Position numbers and translations under genes: made by a program. This document shows, piece by piece, positions 1 to 5,033 of a DNA stretch of 5,033 nt. The stretch is from an uncultured Collinsella sp. GTDB taxonomy: Bacteria > Actinomycetota > Coriobacteriia > Coriobacteriales > Coriobacteriaceae. The notes under the pieces were generated by a model. It did no database searches and was not told the origin of the DNA. It saw only the letters and a list, made by a program, of their open reading frames with translations. Numbering within the stretch: position 1 is the first letter of the stretch; each line of letters starts with the position of its first letter. The DNA is taken from positions 1 through 5,033 of the forward strand of contig CABRIB010000117.1 of assembly GCA_902470915.1 (NCBI GenBank), in the 5' to 3' direction.

Positions 1-46
1 AGATAGGAGTCCGTCTCGTGGGCTCGGAGATGTGTATAAGAGACAG
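1..46 (+). other. Illumina Nextera i7-side adapter (artefact)
   Basis: This is synthetic library sequence, not genome. Positions 1-4 match the end of the P7 primer. Positions 5-12 (AGGAGTCC) are an 8-base i7 index, which I recognise as the primer form of Nextera N705. Positions 13-46 are the Nextera read-2 adapter, ending in the 19-bp Tn5 mosaic end AGATGTGTATAAGAGACAG at 28-46. Genomic sequence begins at 47. Any ORF crossing position 46 contains translated adapter, with the tell-tale peptide MCIRDS. Confidence 0.98.
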
Positions 47-110
47 CTGCTTGTCTCGCCCGGGTGCCGTCGGGCCAGGGAAGGGCGTCTTTGCTGATAG
101 GTGCTTTGCT

Positions 111-148
111 GAAAGAGCTGCTTTTATTGCGGCTCTTTCTTTGGTTTT
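111..148 (+). terminator. Hairpin with T-rich tail, possible rho-independent terminator
   Basis: Arms 111-121 (GAAAGAGCTGC) and 129-139 (GCGGCTCTTTC) pair over 11 bp with a single G-U wobble (119 with 131) around the 7-base loop TTTTATT. The tail is TTTGGTTTT at 140-148, interrupted by two Gs. It lies about 118 bp before the fmt start and just after a possible upstream stop at 95-97, so termination of the preceding gene is the simplest reading. An attenuator in the fmt leader is also possible. The half-broken T-tract limits confidence. Confidence 0.55.
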
Positions 149-156
149 GGGTATAT

Positions 157-179
157 TTGTTCTTGTTGAATTGTTCTTG
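157..179 (+). repeat. 9-bp direct repeat, period 14
   Basis: TTGTTCTTG occurs at 157-165 and again at 171-179, separated by TTGAA. A period of 14 is not a helical turn and the sequence is T-rich, so the repeat may be chance in low-complexity DNA. It lies in the untranslated leader of fmt. Confidence 0.4.
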
Positions 180-257
180 CGACTGGGTGCGTTTGCGACC
201 CGGAACGCTTTTGTTTTGTAGCCGTCTCGGCTCGTTATTGAGAGGAGACTAACTTTT

Positions 258-1178
258 ATGCGTATTGTGTTTATGGGTACGCCCGATTTTGCTGTGCCTT
301 CTTTAACTTCGCTTGTTGCGGCTGGCAACGAGATTGCGCTTGTTGTTACTCGTCCTGATGCTGTTCGTGGGCGCGGTAAGAAGCTTGAGCCTTCTCCTGT
401 TAAGGCCAAGGCGCTTGAGCTTGGGTTGCCGGTTGTTGAGGCTAATCGTATGACGCCTGAGGTTGCTGAGGCGCTTCAGGCTGCCCAGGCTGACATTTTC
501 TGTGTGGCTGCCTATGGCTGCATTTTGCCCGATGAGGTGCTGCATATGGCGCCGCTCGGCATTGTGAATGTTCATGCGTCCTTGCTGCCTCGTTGGCGTG
601 GGGCTGCTCCTATTCAGCGTGCCATTCTTGCTGGTGATGAGGTTGCTGGCGTTTCCATTATGCGCATTGGGCATGGCGTGGATACTGGTGCTTATTGTGC
701 TCAGGCTTCCACGTCGGTTGCCGGTAAACATGCTGAGGCGCTGACCATGGAGCTTGGTGAGCTGGGCGGTAAGTTGCTGGCCGATACGCTTCCCTTGCTT
801 GCCGATGGCTCGGCTGTCTGGACTGAGCAGGATGAGTCGCTTGTGACCCATGCTGCCAAGATTTCTAAGCAGGAGATGCGCCTGGATCCGCACATGGCGG
901 CGCTTGATTGCGTGCGTCATGTGCTGGCCTCGTCCGATACCGCGCCTGCTCGTTGCGTGATTGCCGGCAAGACTGTGCGTGTGCTCGATGCTGCGTTGGC
1001 CGATGTTTCGCTTGGCAAGGGCGGCGTTGACGTTAAGAATAAGCGTGTTTTCCTTGGCCTTTCCGATGGTGCGGTTGAACTGCTCGAGGTTAAGCCCGAT
1101 GGTAAGCGTGCTATGGCCGCTTCTGCTTGGGCTGCTGGCCTGCAGGGCGCCGATCTTATCTGGGGTGTTTTGTCATGA
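258..1178 (+). CDS. fmt: Methionyl-tRNA formyltransferase
   Basis: This cytoplasmic enzyme transfers a formyl group from 10-formyltetrahydrofolate to methionine on initiator tRNA, giving fMet-tRNA for translation initiation. The 306-residue product is close to the usual length of about 310. It opens with the family signature MRIVFMGTPDFAVPSL, which fixes the start, and AGGAG lies 10 bases upstream. The Rossmann-type catalytic domain holds Asn104 and His106 (in NVHASLLP) and Asp142 (in GVDTGAY), matching E. coli Asn106, His108 and Asp144. The substrate loop SLLPRWRGAAPIQ is at 108-120. Residues from about 205 on form the C-terminal tRNA-binding domain, less conserved but apparently complete. 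The stop overlaps the rsmB start as ATGA, so the two genes are probably one operon with coupled translation. Codons here are markedly T-ending, unlike the genes further right. Confidence 0.97.
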   Translation: MRIVFMGTPDFAVPSLTSLVAAGNEIALVVTRPDAVRGRGKKLEPSPVKAKALELGLPVVEANRMTPEVAEALQAAQADIFCVAAYGCILPDEVLHMAPLGIVNVHASLLPRWRGAAPIQRAILAGDEVAGVSIMRIGHGVDTGAYCAQASTSVAGKHAEALTMELGELGGKLLADTLPLLADGSAVWTEQDESLVTHAAKISKQEMRLDPHMAALDCVRHVLASSDTAPARCVIAGKTVRVLDAALADVSLGKGGVDVKNKRVFLGLSDGAVELLEVKPDGKRAMAASAWAAGLQGADLIWGVLS

Positions 1179-2575
1179 GCAAGCTGTCTCCCGCGCGCAA
1201 ACTTGCGCTCGATGTGCTGATGGATGCCGATCGCCGCGGCGTGTATGCGCGCGACGTGCTGTCCTCTCGCGCATCTGCCAAGGCTATTGACCAGCGCGAT
1301 TCCGCTTTTGCCGCTCGTTTGGCACTGGGCGTTGCGGCTACCCAGGGTATTTTGGACGAGCTGCTCGATCAGTTTCTCGATAAGCCTAAAAAGGTTGCGC
1401 CGCGTGTTCGCATGGCACTTCGTATCTCGGCCTTCGAGATGCTCTATCTGCATACGCCTGGCCGCGTTGCGGTGAGTCAGGGCGTTGAGCTGGTGCGCAG
1501 CGGAGCTAAGTCTGCCGCCGGTTTGGCCAATGCCGTGCTGCATAAGGTCGCGGACAACGTTGAGGACTTTGCCACGGCGTCCGATGTAGACGAGTCTGAG
1601 CGACGCTTGGTTCGTCTGTCGCGCCTGATGGGTCTGCCGCGTTGGCTGTGCGCTCGTATTATGGCTTCGTTTGACACACCGGAGGGCGCGCTTAGCTTTG
1701 CCGGTAATCTGGCCCCCGCGCCGCTGGCCCTGCATGAGAACGCCTTTGCGACCAAGCCCGATCCGTATATCTCGCAGCTCGTCGCGCCTGTCTTCCCGGG
1801 CTGCCATGCCCCGGTTGATGCCCAGGTTACCGTTGCTTCGGGTGTGTTTGAGCGTGCTGCCGCGGTGGCATCTGATCTCAACGCGCAGCTTATCGCCACA
1901 GCTGCCACGCGCCCTGGTAGCTGCCTTGAGATTGGTGCCGGTCGTGGCACCAAGACCTATGTGATGATGTGCCAGGCTAAGCGTGCGGGCTATGAGCGTC
2001 AGCATACGGCGCTCGATCTGCATGATCGCAAGTGCGATCTGAATCTCGCTCGCCTGCATAAGGCCGGTATTCAGGGCGTTCGTACGGTTTCGGGTGATGC
2101 CTGCGAGCTTGATGAAGTCCTGACGTCTTTTGATGCCATGCTTGGCAAGCCGGTTAAGTTCGACACGGTCTTTATCGATGCGCCGTGCTCTGGCACCGGA
2201 ACCATGCGTCGTCATCCCGAGATTCCGTGGCGCCTGACCGAAAAGGATGTGACGGTTGAGCTGCCCAAACTGCAGCTGACGATGCTCAAGGAAGCTGCCG
2301 CGCGCGTGGCTGCCGGCGGCGAGCTCATCTACGCGACGTGCTCGGTCTTCGACGAGGAGAACACGCAGGTGGTGGATGCTTTCCTGAACTCTCCCGAGGG
2401 CGCCGGCTTTAGCGTGGCGCCGCTCTCCGAAGCACAGATTCTGCAACTCCCCGAGTTCGATCAGGCCAAGAAGCTCGTTTCCGTACGCCAGAACGATCGA
2501 GGCCTCTTCCAAAGCGTGCCGGTAAACGCCGATTCCTACGACGGTCACTTCTGCGCCAGACTGGTCCGCAAGTAA
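1175..2575 (+). CDS. rsmB: 16S rRNA (cytosine-C5) methyltransferase RsmB
   Basis: RsmB methylates one cytosine of 16S rRNA (C967 in E. coli numbering) using S-adenosylmethionine. I start it at the ATG overlapping the fmt stop, giving 466 residues beginning MSKLSPARKLALDVL. An in-frame ATG at 1127 would add 16 residues lying inside fmt with no family resemblance. Residues about 5-130 form the NusB-like RNA-binding domain that separates RsmB from other m5C methyltransferases. The methyltransferase domain follows: SAM motif I at 251-261 (LEIGAGRGTKT), acidic Asp281, motif IV DAPCSGTG with Cys338, and motif VI YATCS with Cys389. The last is the expected catalytic nucleophile and Cys338 the release cysteine. 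The end, DGHFCARL, is the typical C-terminus. Motif I departs from the usual CAAPGGKT-type form. No strong ribosome binding site precedes the start, so translation is probably coupled to fmt. Confidence 0.93.
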   Translation: MSKLSPARKLALDVLMDADRRGVYARDVLSSRASAKAIDQRDSAFAARLALGVAATQGILDELLDQFLDKPKKVAPRVRMALRISAFEMLYLHTPGRVAVSQGVELVRSGAKSAAGLANAVLHKVADNVEDFATASDVDESERRLVRLSRLMGLPRWLCARIMASFDTPEGALSFAGNLAPAPLALHENAFATKPDPYISQLVAPVFPGCHAPVDAQVTVASGVFERAAAVASDLNAQLIATAATRPGSCLEIGAGRGTKTYVMMCQAKRAGYERQHTALDLHDRKCDLNLARLHKAGIQGVRTVSGDACELDEVLTSFDAMLGKPVKFDTVFIDAPCSGTGTMRRHPEIPWRLTEKDVTVELPKLQLTMLKEAAARVAAGGELIYATCSVFDEENTQVVDAFLNSPEGAGFSVAPLSEAQILQLPEFDQAKKLVSVRQNDRGLFQSVPVNADSYDGHFCARLVRK

Positions 2576-2581
2576 CTACTA

Positions 2582-2648
2582 AGTTGCGGTGAAATAGGGA
2601 TTGAAAAGCCGCTTCTACCCGCCAAACAGTCCTTATTTCACCGCAACT
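2582..2648. repeat. Long imperfect intergenic palindrome (22-bp arms)
   Basis: AGTTGCGGTGAAATA at 2582-2596 is the exact reverse complement of 2634-2648. Pairing continues inward to 2603 and 2627 with two G-U wobbles, giving 22 bp around a 23-base loop (2604-2626). It starts 6 bases after the rsmB stop, between convergent genes. There is no T-tract on either side, so it is not a standard intrinsic terminator. It could still end transcription or protect the rsmB mRNA 3' end. Its length and exact outer arms also suit a dispersed REP- or MITE-like palindrome; I cannot test copy number from one window. Confidence 0.75.
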
Positions 2649-2689
2649 CACAAGGAAACCTGGGTACCTTGATTAGCTACCCATAGAGC

Positions 2690-2726
2690 AAAGAAATAGC
2701 CCCGCGATCGGCGTTGATCGCGGGGC
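2690..2726 (-). terminator. Rho-independent terminator of the FmdB-like gene
   Basis: On the minus strand an 11-bp perfect GC-rich stem (arms 2716-2726 and 2699-2709, core CCCCGCGATC) closes the 6-base loop AACGCC and is followed by TATTTCTTT (2698-2690). It begins 10 bases beyond the stop of the zinc-ribbon gene. The plus-strand side has no T-run, so it acts mainly on leftward transcription, which keeps it from running into rsmB. Confidence 0.82.
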
Positions 2727-2736
2727 CGCGTTGTTC

Positions 2737-2973
2737 CTAGTGGCTGTGCGGGCAGTTGGCGCAGCAGCCGCTCGTGGCGTTGGTGCTGGAGCCGCCGCTT
2801 CGCTGGTCGGTGTTGTAGAAACCGCTGCCCTCAAATTTAATGCCGCTGGCCGAGAACGTCTTGGCCGCCGGGGCACCGCAGCTGGGGCACACGACCTCGG
2901 GAGTCTCGGACATGGGATGCTCAACCTCAAACACGTTGCCGCAGCTCGAGCACTTGTAATCGTAGCGCGCCAT
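2737..2973 (-). CDS. FmdB-family zinc-ribbon protein
   Basis: This small 78-residue cytoplasmic protein is of the FmdB type, named after a putative regulator of formamidase in Methylophilus; its role in most bacteria is unknown. It begins MARYDYKCSSCGNVFE, the family's standard opening. Two CxxC pairs (Cys8/Cys11 and Cys29/Cys32) should bind one zinc ion. The conserved segment IKFEGSGFYNTDQR at about 45-58 follows. The tail is low in complexity (SGGSSTNATSG) and ends with Cys70, Cys71, Cys74, His76 and His78, a possible second metal site. AAGGAAG at 2978-2984 (minus strand) is a good ribosome binding site. It lies 88 bp downstream of the GH13-GH77 gene on the same strand with a hairpin between them, so it may be separately transcribed. 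I saw no clear promoter. I infer no link to sugar metabolism from position alone. Confidence 0.9.
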   Translation of the reverse strand: MARYDYKCSSCGNVFEVEHPMSETPEVVCPSCGAPAAKTFSASGIKFEGSGFYNTDQRSGGSSTNATSGCCANCPHSH

Positions 2974-2990
2974 AATACTTCCTTTTCAGC

Positions 2991-3017
2991 ACAAAGCGGG
3001 CAGATTACTCTGCCCGC
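2991..3017 (-). terminator. Hairpin between the GH13-GH77 gene and the FmdB-like gene
   Basis: GCGGGCAGA at 2996-3004 pairs perfectly with TCTGCCCGC at 3009-3017, a 9-bp stem with a 4-base loop. Leftward transcripts leaving the glucanotransferase gene (stop at 3062-3064) meet it after 44 bases. The tail on that strand is only TTTGTG, so termination may be weak and partial read-through into the zinc-ribbon gene is plausible. The A-run on the other side does not favour rightward termination. Confidence 0.5.
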
Positions 3018-3061
3018 AAAAATTCAAACGTCTGTAACTGTACCCTATATCGGGGGTTTTA

Positions 3062-4983
3062 TCACGCTTCGCCCCAGAATCTATGGTTGTTGCGCAGGAG
3101 CTGTGCGGTTTTGTTCTCGGCGGCCGCAATGTCCGCCTCGTCAGCCTGCCAGGTCCAGTTGCCCGTGGCCACGCCCGGAACGTTCATGCGCGCGTCGTCG
3201 CCAAGCCCCAGGACATCCTGCAGCGGCATCATCACCAGGGGAGCGTCGCTTGCCAGCGCGTCGCTCATCAACTTTGCCGCCACCTCAACACCGCTCGGTT
3301 CATCGCCGCCCGCAAAGGAACGCGTGCACCAACCGGCCAGCGTCGACGTATCGTGCGTCGAGGTGTACAGAATCTTGCCGGGCGTGGGATGCACACCGCA
3401 ACGAACGTCGTAGTCGCTAAACTCCAGCACGTCCATGCCGGGGAAGCCACAGGTCGAAGCCATGGCGCGAACACCGGGCGTCAAATAGCCCAGGTCCTCG
3501 GCGATAAAGTTGAGCGGACCCAGCTCGTCGTAGGCAGTCTGGAACAGGTCCTTGCCCGGGCCCGCCAGCCAGCGGCCGTCGACGCATGCTTTGCCAGCGG
3601 GAATGCTGAAATAGCTGTGGAATCCCAGGAAGTGATCCAGGCGCACGCGGTCGTAGAGCGAGAACGCGCGGCGCAGGCGATCCATCCACCAGCTATAGCC
3701 GTTCTGCTTCATGTGGTCCCAGCGGAACGTCGGGTTGCCCCACACCTGGCCCTCGGGTGCAAAGTTGTCGGGCGGCGCACCGGAAATCTCAATCGCCTTG
3801 CCGGTATCGGACAGCCAGAAGTTCTCGGGCTCGCTCCACGCGTCTGCCGAATCGTCCGACACGTACATAGGAATATCGCCGATAACCTCGATGCCCTTCT
3901 TGTGCGCATAGTTCATGAGCTCGCACCAAGCCAAGTCAAAGCGGTACTGCATGTACGCCTGAAGCTCGGCCTCGTTGTGGAAGCGCTTGTCGTCGATCAG
4001 ATGCTCGTTGTAGCGCGCGACATCGGCCGGCCAATCATGGCGCGACTCGCCCTCAAAGTACTTCTTAACGGCCATGTAGACGCAGTATTTCTCGAGCCAA
4101 TCGGCATTGCGATGTTTAAACGCGGTGTACAGCGGATCGGCATCCTCGCCTCCGCGGGCCTTCCAGGTCTCAAAGTCGGCGGCCAGCTCCTCGTGGCTCT
4201 CGGGTAACAGGTCGATATTGCCTGCAAAGGCCGAAGGACCGGCGTAAGGGGAGCGGAAGAAGTCAGTGGGGTTGACGGGGAGAACCTGCCAGTAGCGCAT
4301 GCCCATGGCGGCCAGATGGTCGATAAAACGACGCGTGGGCGCGCCGATCGTACCGGGCTTGCCGTCATCGGTCGGCACCGATGTGATATGGCACACAACA
4401 CCCGCACCGTGATCGAGCGGCTCCTGCAGGCGCTGCTCGGCGTGGTGATAGATGATCGACGAACCCAGCGGGTACAGGTCGAGCGTGACCGTACCGTTGT
4501 GGATCTCGCACTCGTGACCGCTAATCACATCGCTCGCGCATTCGCCGAGCGCCGGAATCGTCACCCGGTGTGAATTGCGCAGGCTGCGGTTGATGATAAC
4601 GGTCGCGGACTCGCCGTCGTTACCGGTACGGTTGTAGGCCAGCACTTCGTCATTGAGCGCGAAGGCCTTGATTTCACCGTCGATCATAAACGGCAGCGCG
4701 CGGCGCACGGCAGATGCATTCTTGACGATCGCAAACGTATCGAAGTCGTGCAGGTCTTCCTTGGTCGGCATGGTGCGACGATTGCCCGGATCGGTGAGAC
4801 CCTCCAAGCCGTACTCGTCGCCATAATAGATCGAGGGAACGCCCGGGAACGTCATCTGCATGAGCGTCGCGAGCCAAAAACGGCTCTTGGCCAGGCCCAT
4901 TGCGTTCTCGTCCAGACGCCATTTGCTGCGCTCGCACTCGGGCAGCTGCGACTCGTCGGGGCCGCCGCCGAGCACCGAGATAA
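3062..4983 (-). CDS. malQ: GH13 alpha-amylase-type / GH77 4-alpha-glucanotransferase fusion, 5' end missing
   Basis: This is the C-terminal part of a two-domain glucan enzyme. Coding runs off the genomic end at 4983 into adapter; a GTG at 4973-4975 is not the true start. Numbered from there, residues 1-175 are the end of a GH13 barrel (FPGVPSIYYGDEYG at 43-56, then DPGNRRTMP) and its C-terminal beta domain. The GH13 catalytic residues must lie upstream, beyond the contig. After a short linker, about 181-637 is a GH77 domain of about 457 residues with YWQVLPVNPTD (219-229), SPYAGPSAFAGN, GDIPMYV (356-362), SGAPPDNF (388-395), nucleophile Asp437 in RLDHFLGF, acid/base Glu483 in AEDLG and stabilising Asp532 in THDTSTLAGW. 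GH77 enzymes move alpha-1,4-glucan chains between acceptors. The pairing suggests hydrolysis or debranching of glycogen or maltodextrin coupled to disproportionation. The GH13 substrate cannot be judged here. Codons are mostly C/G-ending. Confidence 0.9.
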
Positions 4984-5033
4984 CTGTCTCTTATACACAT
5001 CTGACGCTGCGACGATACTCCTTGTGTAGATCT
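4984..5033 (+). other. Illumina Nextera i5-side adapter (artefact)
   Basis: This is synthetic library sequence. Positions 4984-5002 are the Tn5 mosaic end CTGTCTCTTATACACATCT, the reverse complement of the one at 28-46. Positions 5003-5015 are the read-1 adapter with one C missing (GACGCTGCGACGA where GACGCTGCCGACGA is expected). Positions 5016-5023 (TACTCCTT) are an i5 index, which I recognise as the complement of S507, and 5024-5033 match P5. Genomic sequence ends at 4983. Confidence 0.97.

Larger units (their letters stand above)
47..257 (+). other. Non-coding leader upstream of fmt; no gene identified
   Basis: I can support no gene in this stretch. The frame from 47 reads 16 codons to a TGA at 95-97 and could be the tail of an upstream gene (def or priA often precede fmt), but it is too short to recognise. 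After it come an 11-bp hairpin (111-139), a TATATT box at 152-157 that resembles a -10 element but has no convincing -35, a 9-bp direct repeat (157-179), and two weak small hairpins (183-203 and 220-232). AGGAG at 243-247 is the fmt ribosome binding site. The strand is strongly T- and G-rich. Confidence 0.5.

Noticed and set aside
18..252. Two short plus-strand reading frames before fmt (18-221 and 64-252), one leucine-rich and membrane-like
   Set aside because: The first begins in adapter. The second has no recognisable family or good ribosome binding site, and its leucine runs come from T-rich DNA including the hairpin. The natural signal is the leader of fmt.
47..257. Riboswitch or T-box leader upstream of fmt
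   Set aside because: I see no T-box sequence or known riboswitch core, only short hairpins.
1127..1174. Earlier in-frame ATG for rsmB, adding 16 residues
   Set aside because: The extra residues lie inside the fmt coding region and show no similarity to RsmB. The ATGA overlap at 1175 gives the normal N-terminus of the NusB-like domain.
917..2548. 543-codon open frame on the minus strand opposite rsmB
   Set aside because: It is a shadow of biased codon use in rsmB. The translation is rich in Arg, His and Gln with no family features, while rsmB has clear domains and catalytic motifs.
2661..2683. Small inverted repeat TGGGTA / TACCCA between the palindrome and the FmdB terminator
   Set aside because: Only 6 bp with an 11-base loop and no T-tract, short enough to occur by chance.
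3083..4207. 374-codon open frame on the plus strand opposite the glucanotransferase gene
   Set aside because: It is antisense to conserved GH77 motifs, looks like composition-driven sequence, and has no recognisable domain.
47..4983. CRISPR array, tRNA, rRNA, prophage or defence genes
   Set aside because: I found no spaced repeats, no tRNA-like cloverleaf, and no phage or defence protein motifs. All substantial coding sequence is accounted for by four housekeeping or metabolic genes.
28..5002. 19-bp inverted repeats at 28-46 and 4984-5002, as if bounding a Tn5-type transposon
   Set aside because: They are Tn5 mosaic ends from Nextera tagmentation, flanked by Illumina adapter and index sequence. 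No transposase lies between them.

Overview
The genomic part of this window (about positions 47-4983) looks like ordinary chromosomal DNA of a gut actinobacterium of the class Coriobacteriia. Collinsella or a close relative is my best guess. It rests on overall protein character, the mixed codon use and the fused GH13-GH77 glucan enzyme; no marker gene such as rRNA is present. The outermost bases are not biological. Positions 1-46 and 4984-5033 are Illumina Nextera library adapters, including both 8-base sample indexes, so this is a metagenome contig whose two ends ran into untrimmed adapter.

Layout. Positions 47-257 hold no gene I can support. They contain an 11-bp hairpin with a T-rich tail (a possible terminator of an unseen upstream gene, or a leader element) and a short direct repeat. 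Next comes a two-gene plus-strand unit: fmt (methionyl-tRNA formyltransferase, 258-1178) and rsmB (16S rRNA m5C methyltransferase, 1175-2575), joined by a 4-base ATGA overlap. Two minus-strand genes converge on it: a small FmdB-family zinc-ribbon protein (2737-2973) and, upstream of that, the 3' part of a large gene (3062-4983) encoding the end of a GH13 alpha-amylase-type domain fused to a complete GH77 4-alpha-glucanotransferase (MalQ-like) domain. The convergent gap 2576-2736 contains a long imperfect palindrome and a good minus-strand terminator.

Function. fmt and rsmB belong to the translation machinery: formylation of initiator tRNA and modification of the small ribosomal subunit, an arrangement also seen in the def-fmt-rsmB cluster of many bacteria. 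The GH13-GH77 enzyme belongs to glycogen or malto-oligosaccharide breakdown and disproportionation. The zinc-ribbon protein has no firmly known role.

I found no undescribed multi-gene system here. The points most worth a second look are the adapter-bounded ends, the long intergenic palindrome, the truncated GH13-GH77 fusion, the sharp change in codon use along the fmt-rsmB unit, and the unusual SAM-binding motif I of RsmB.
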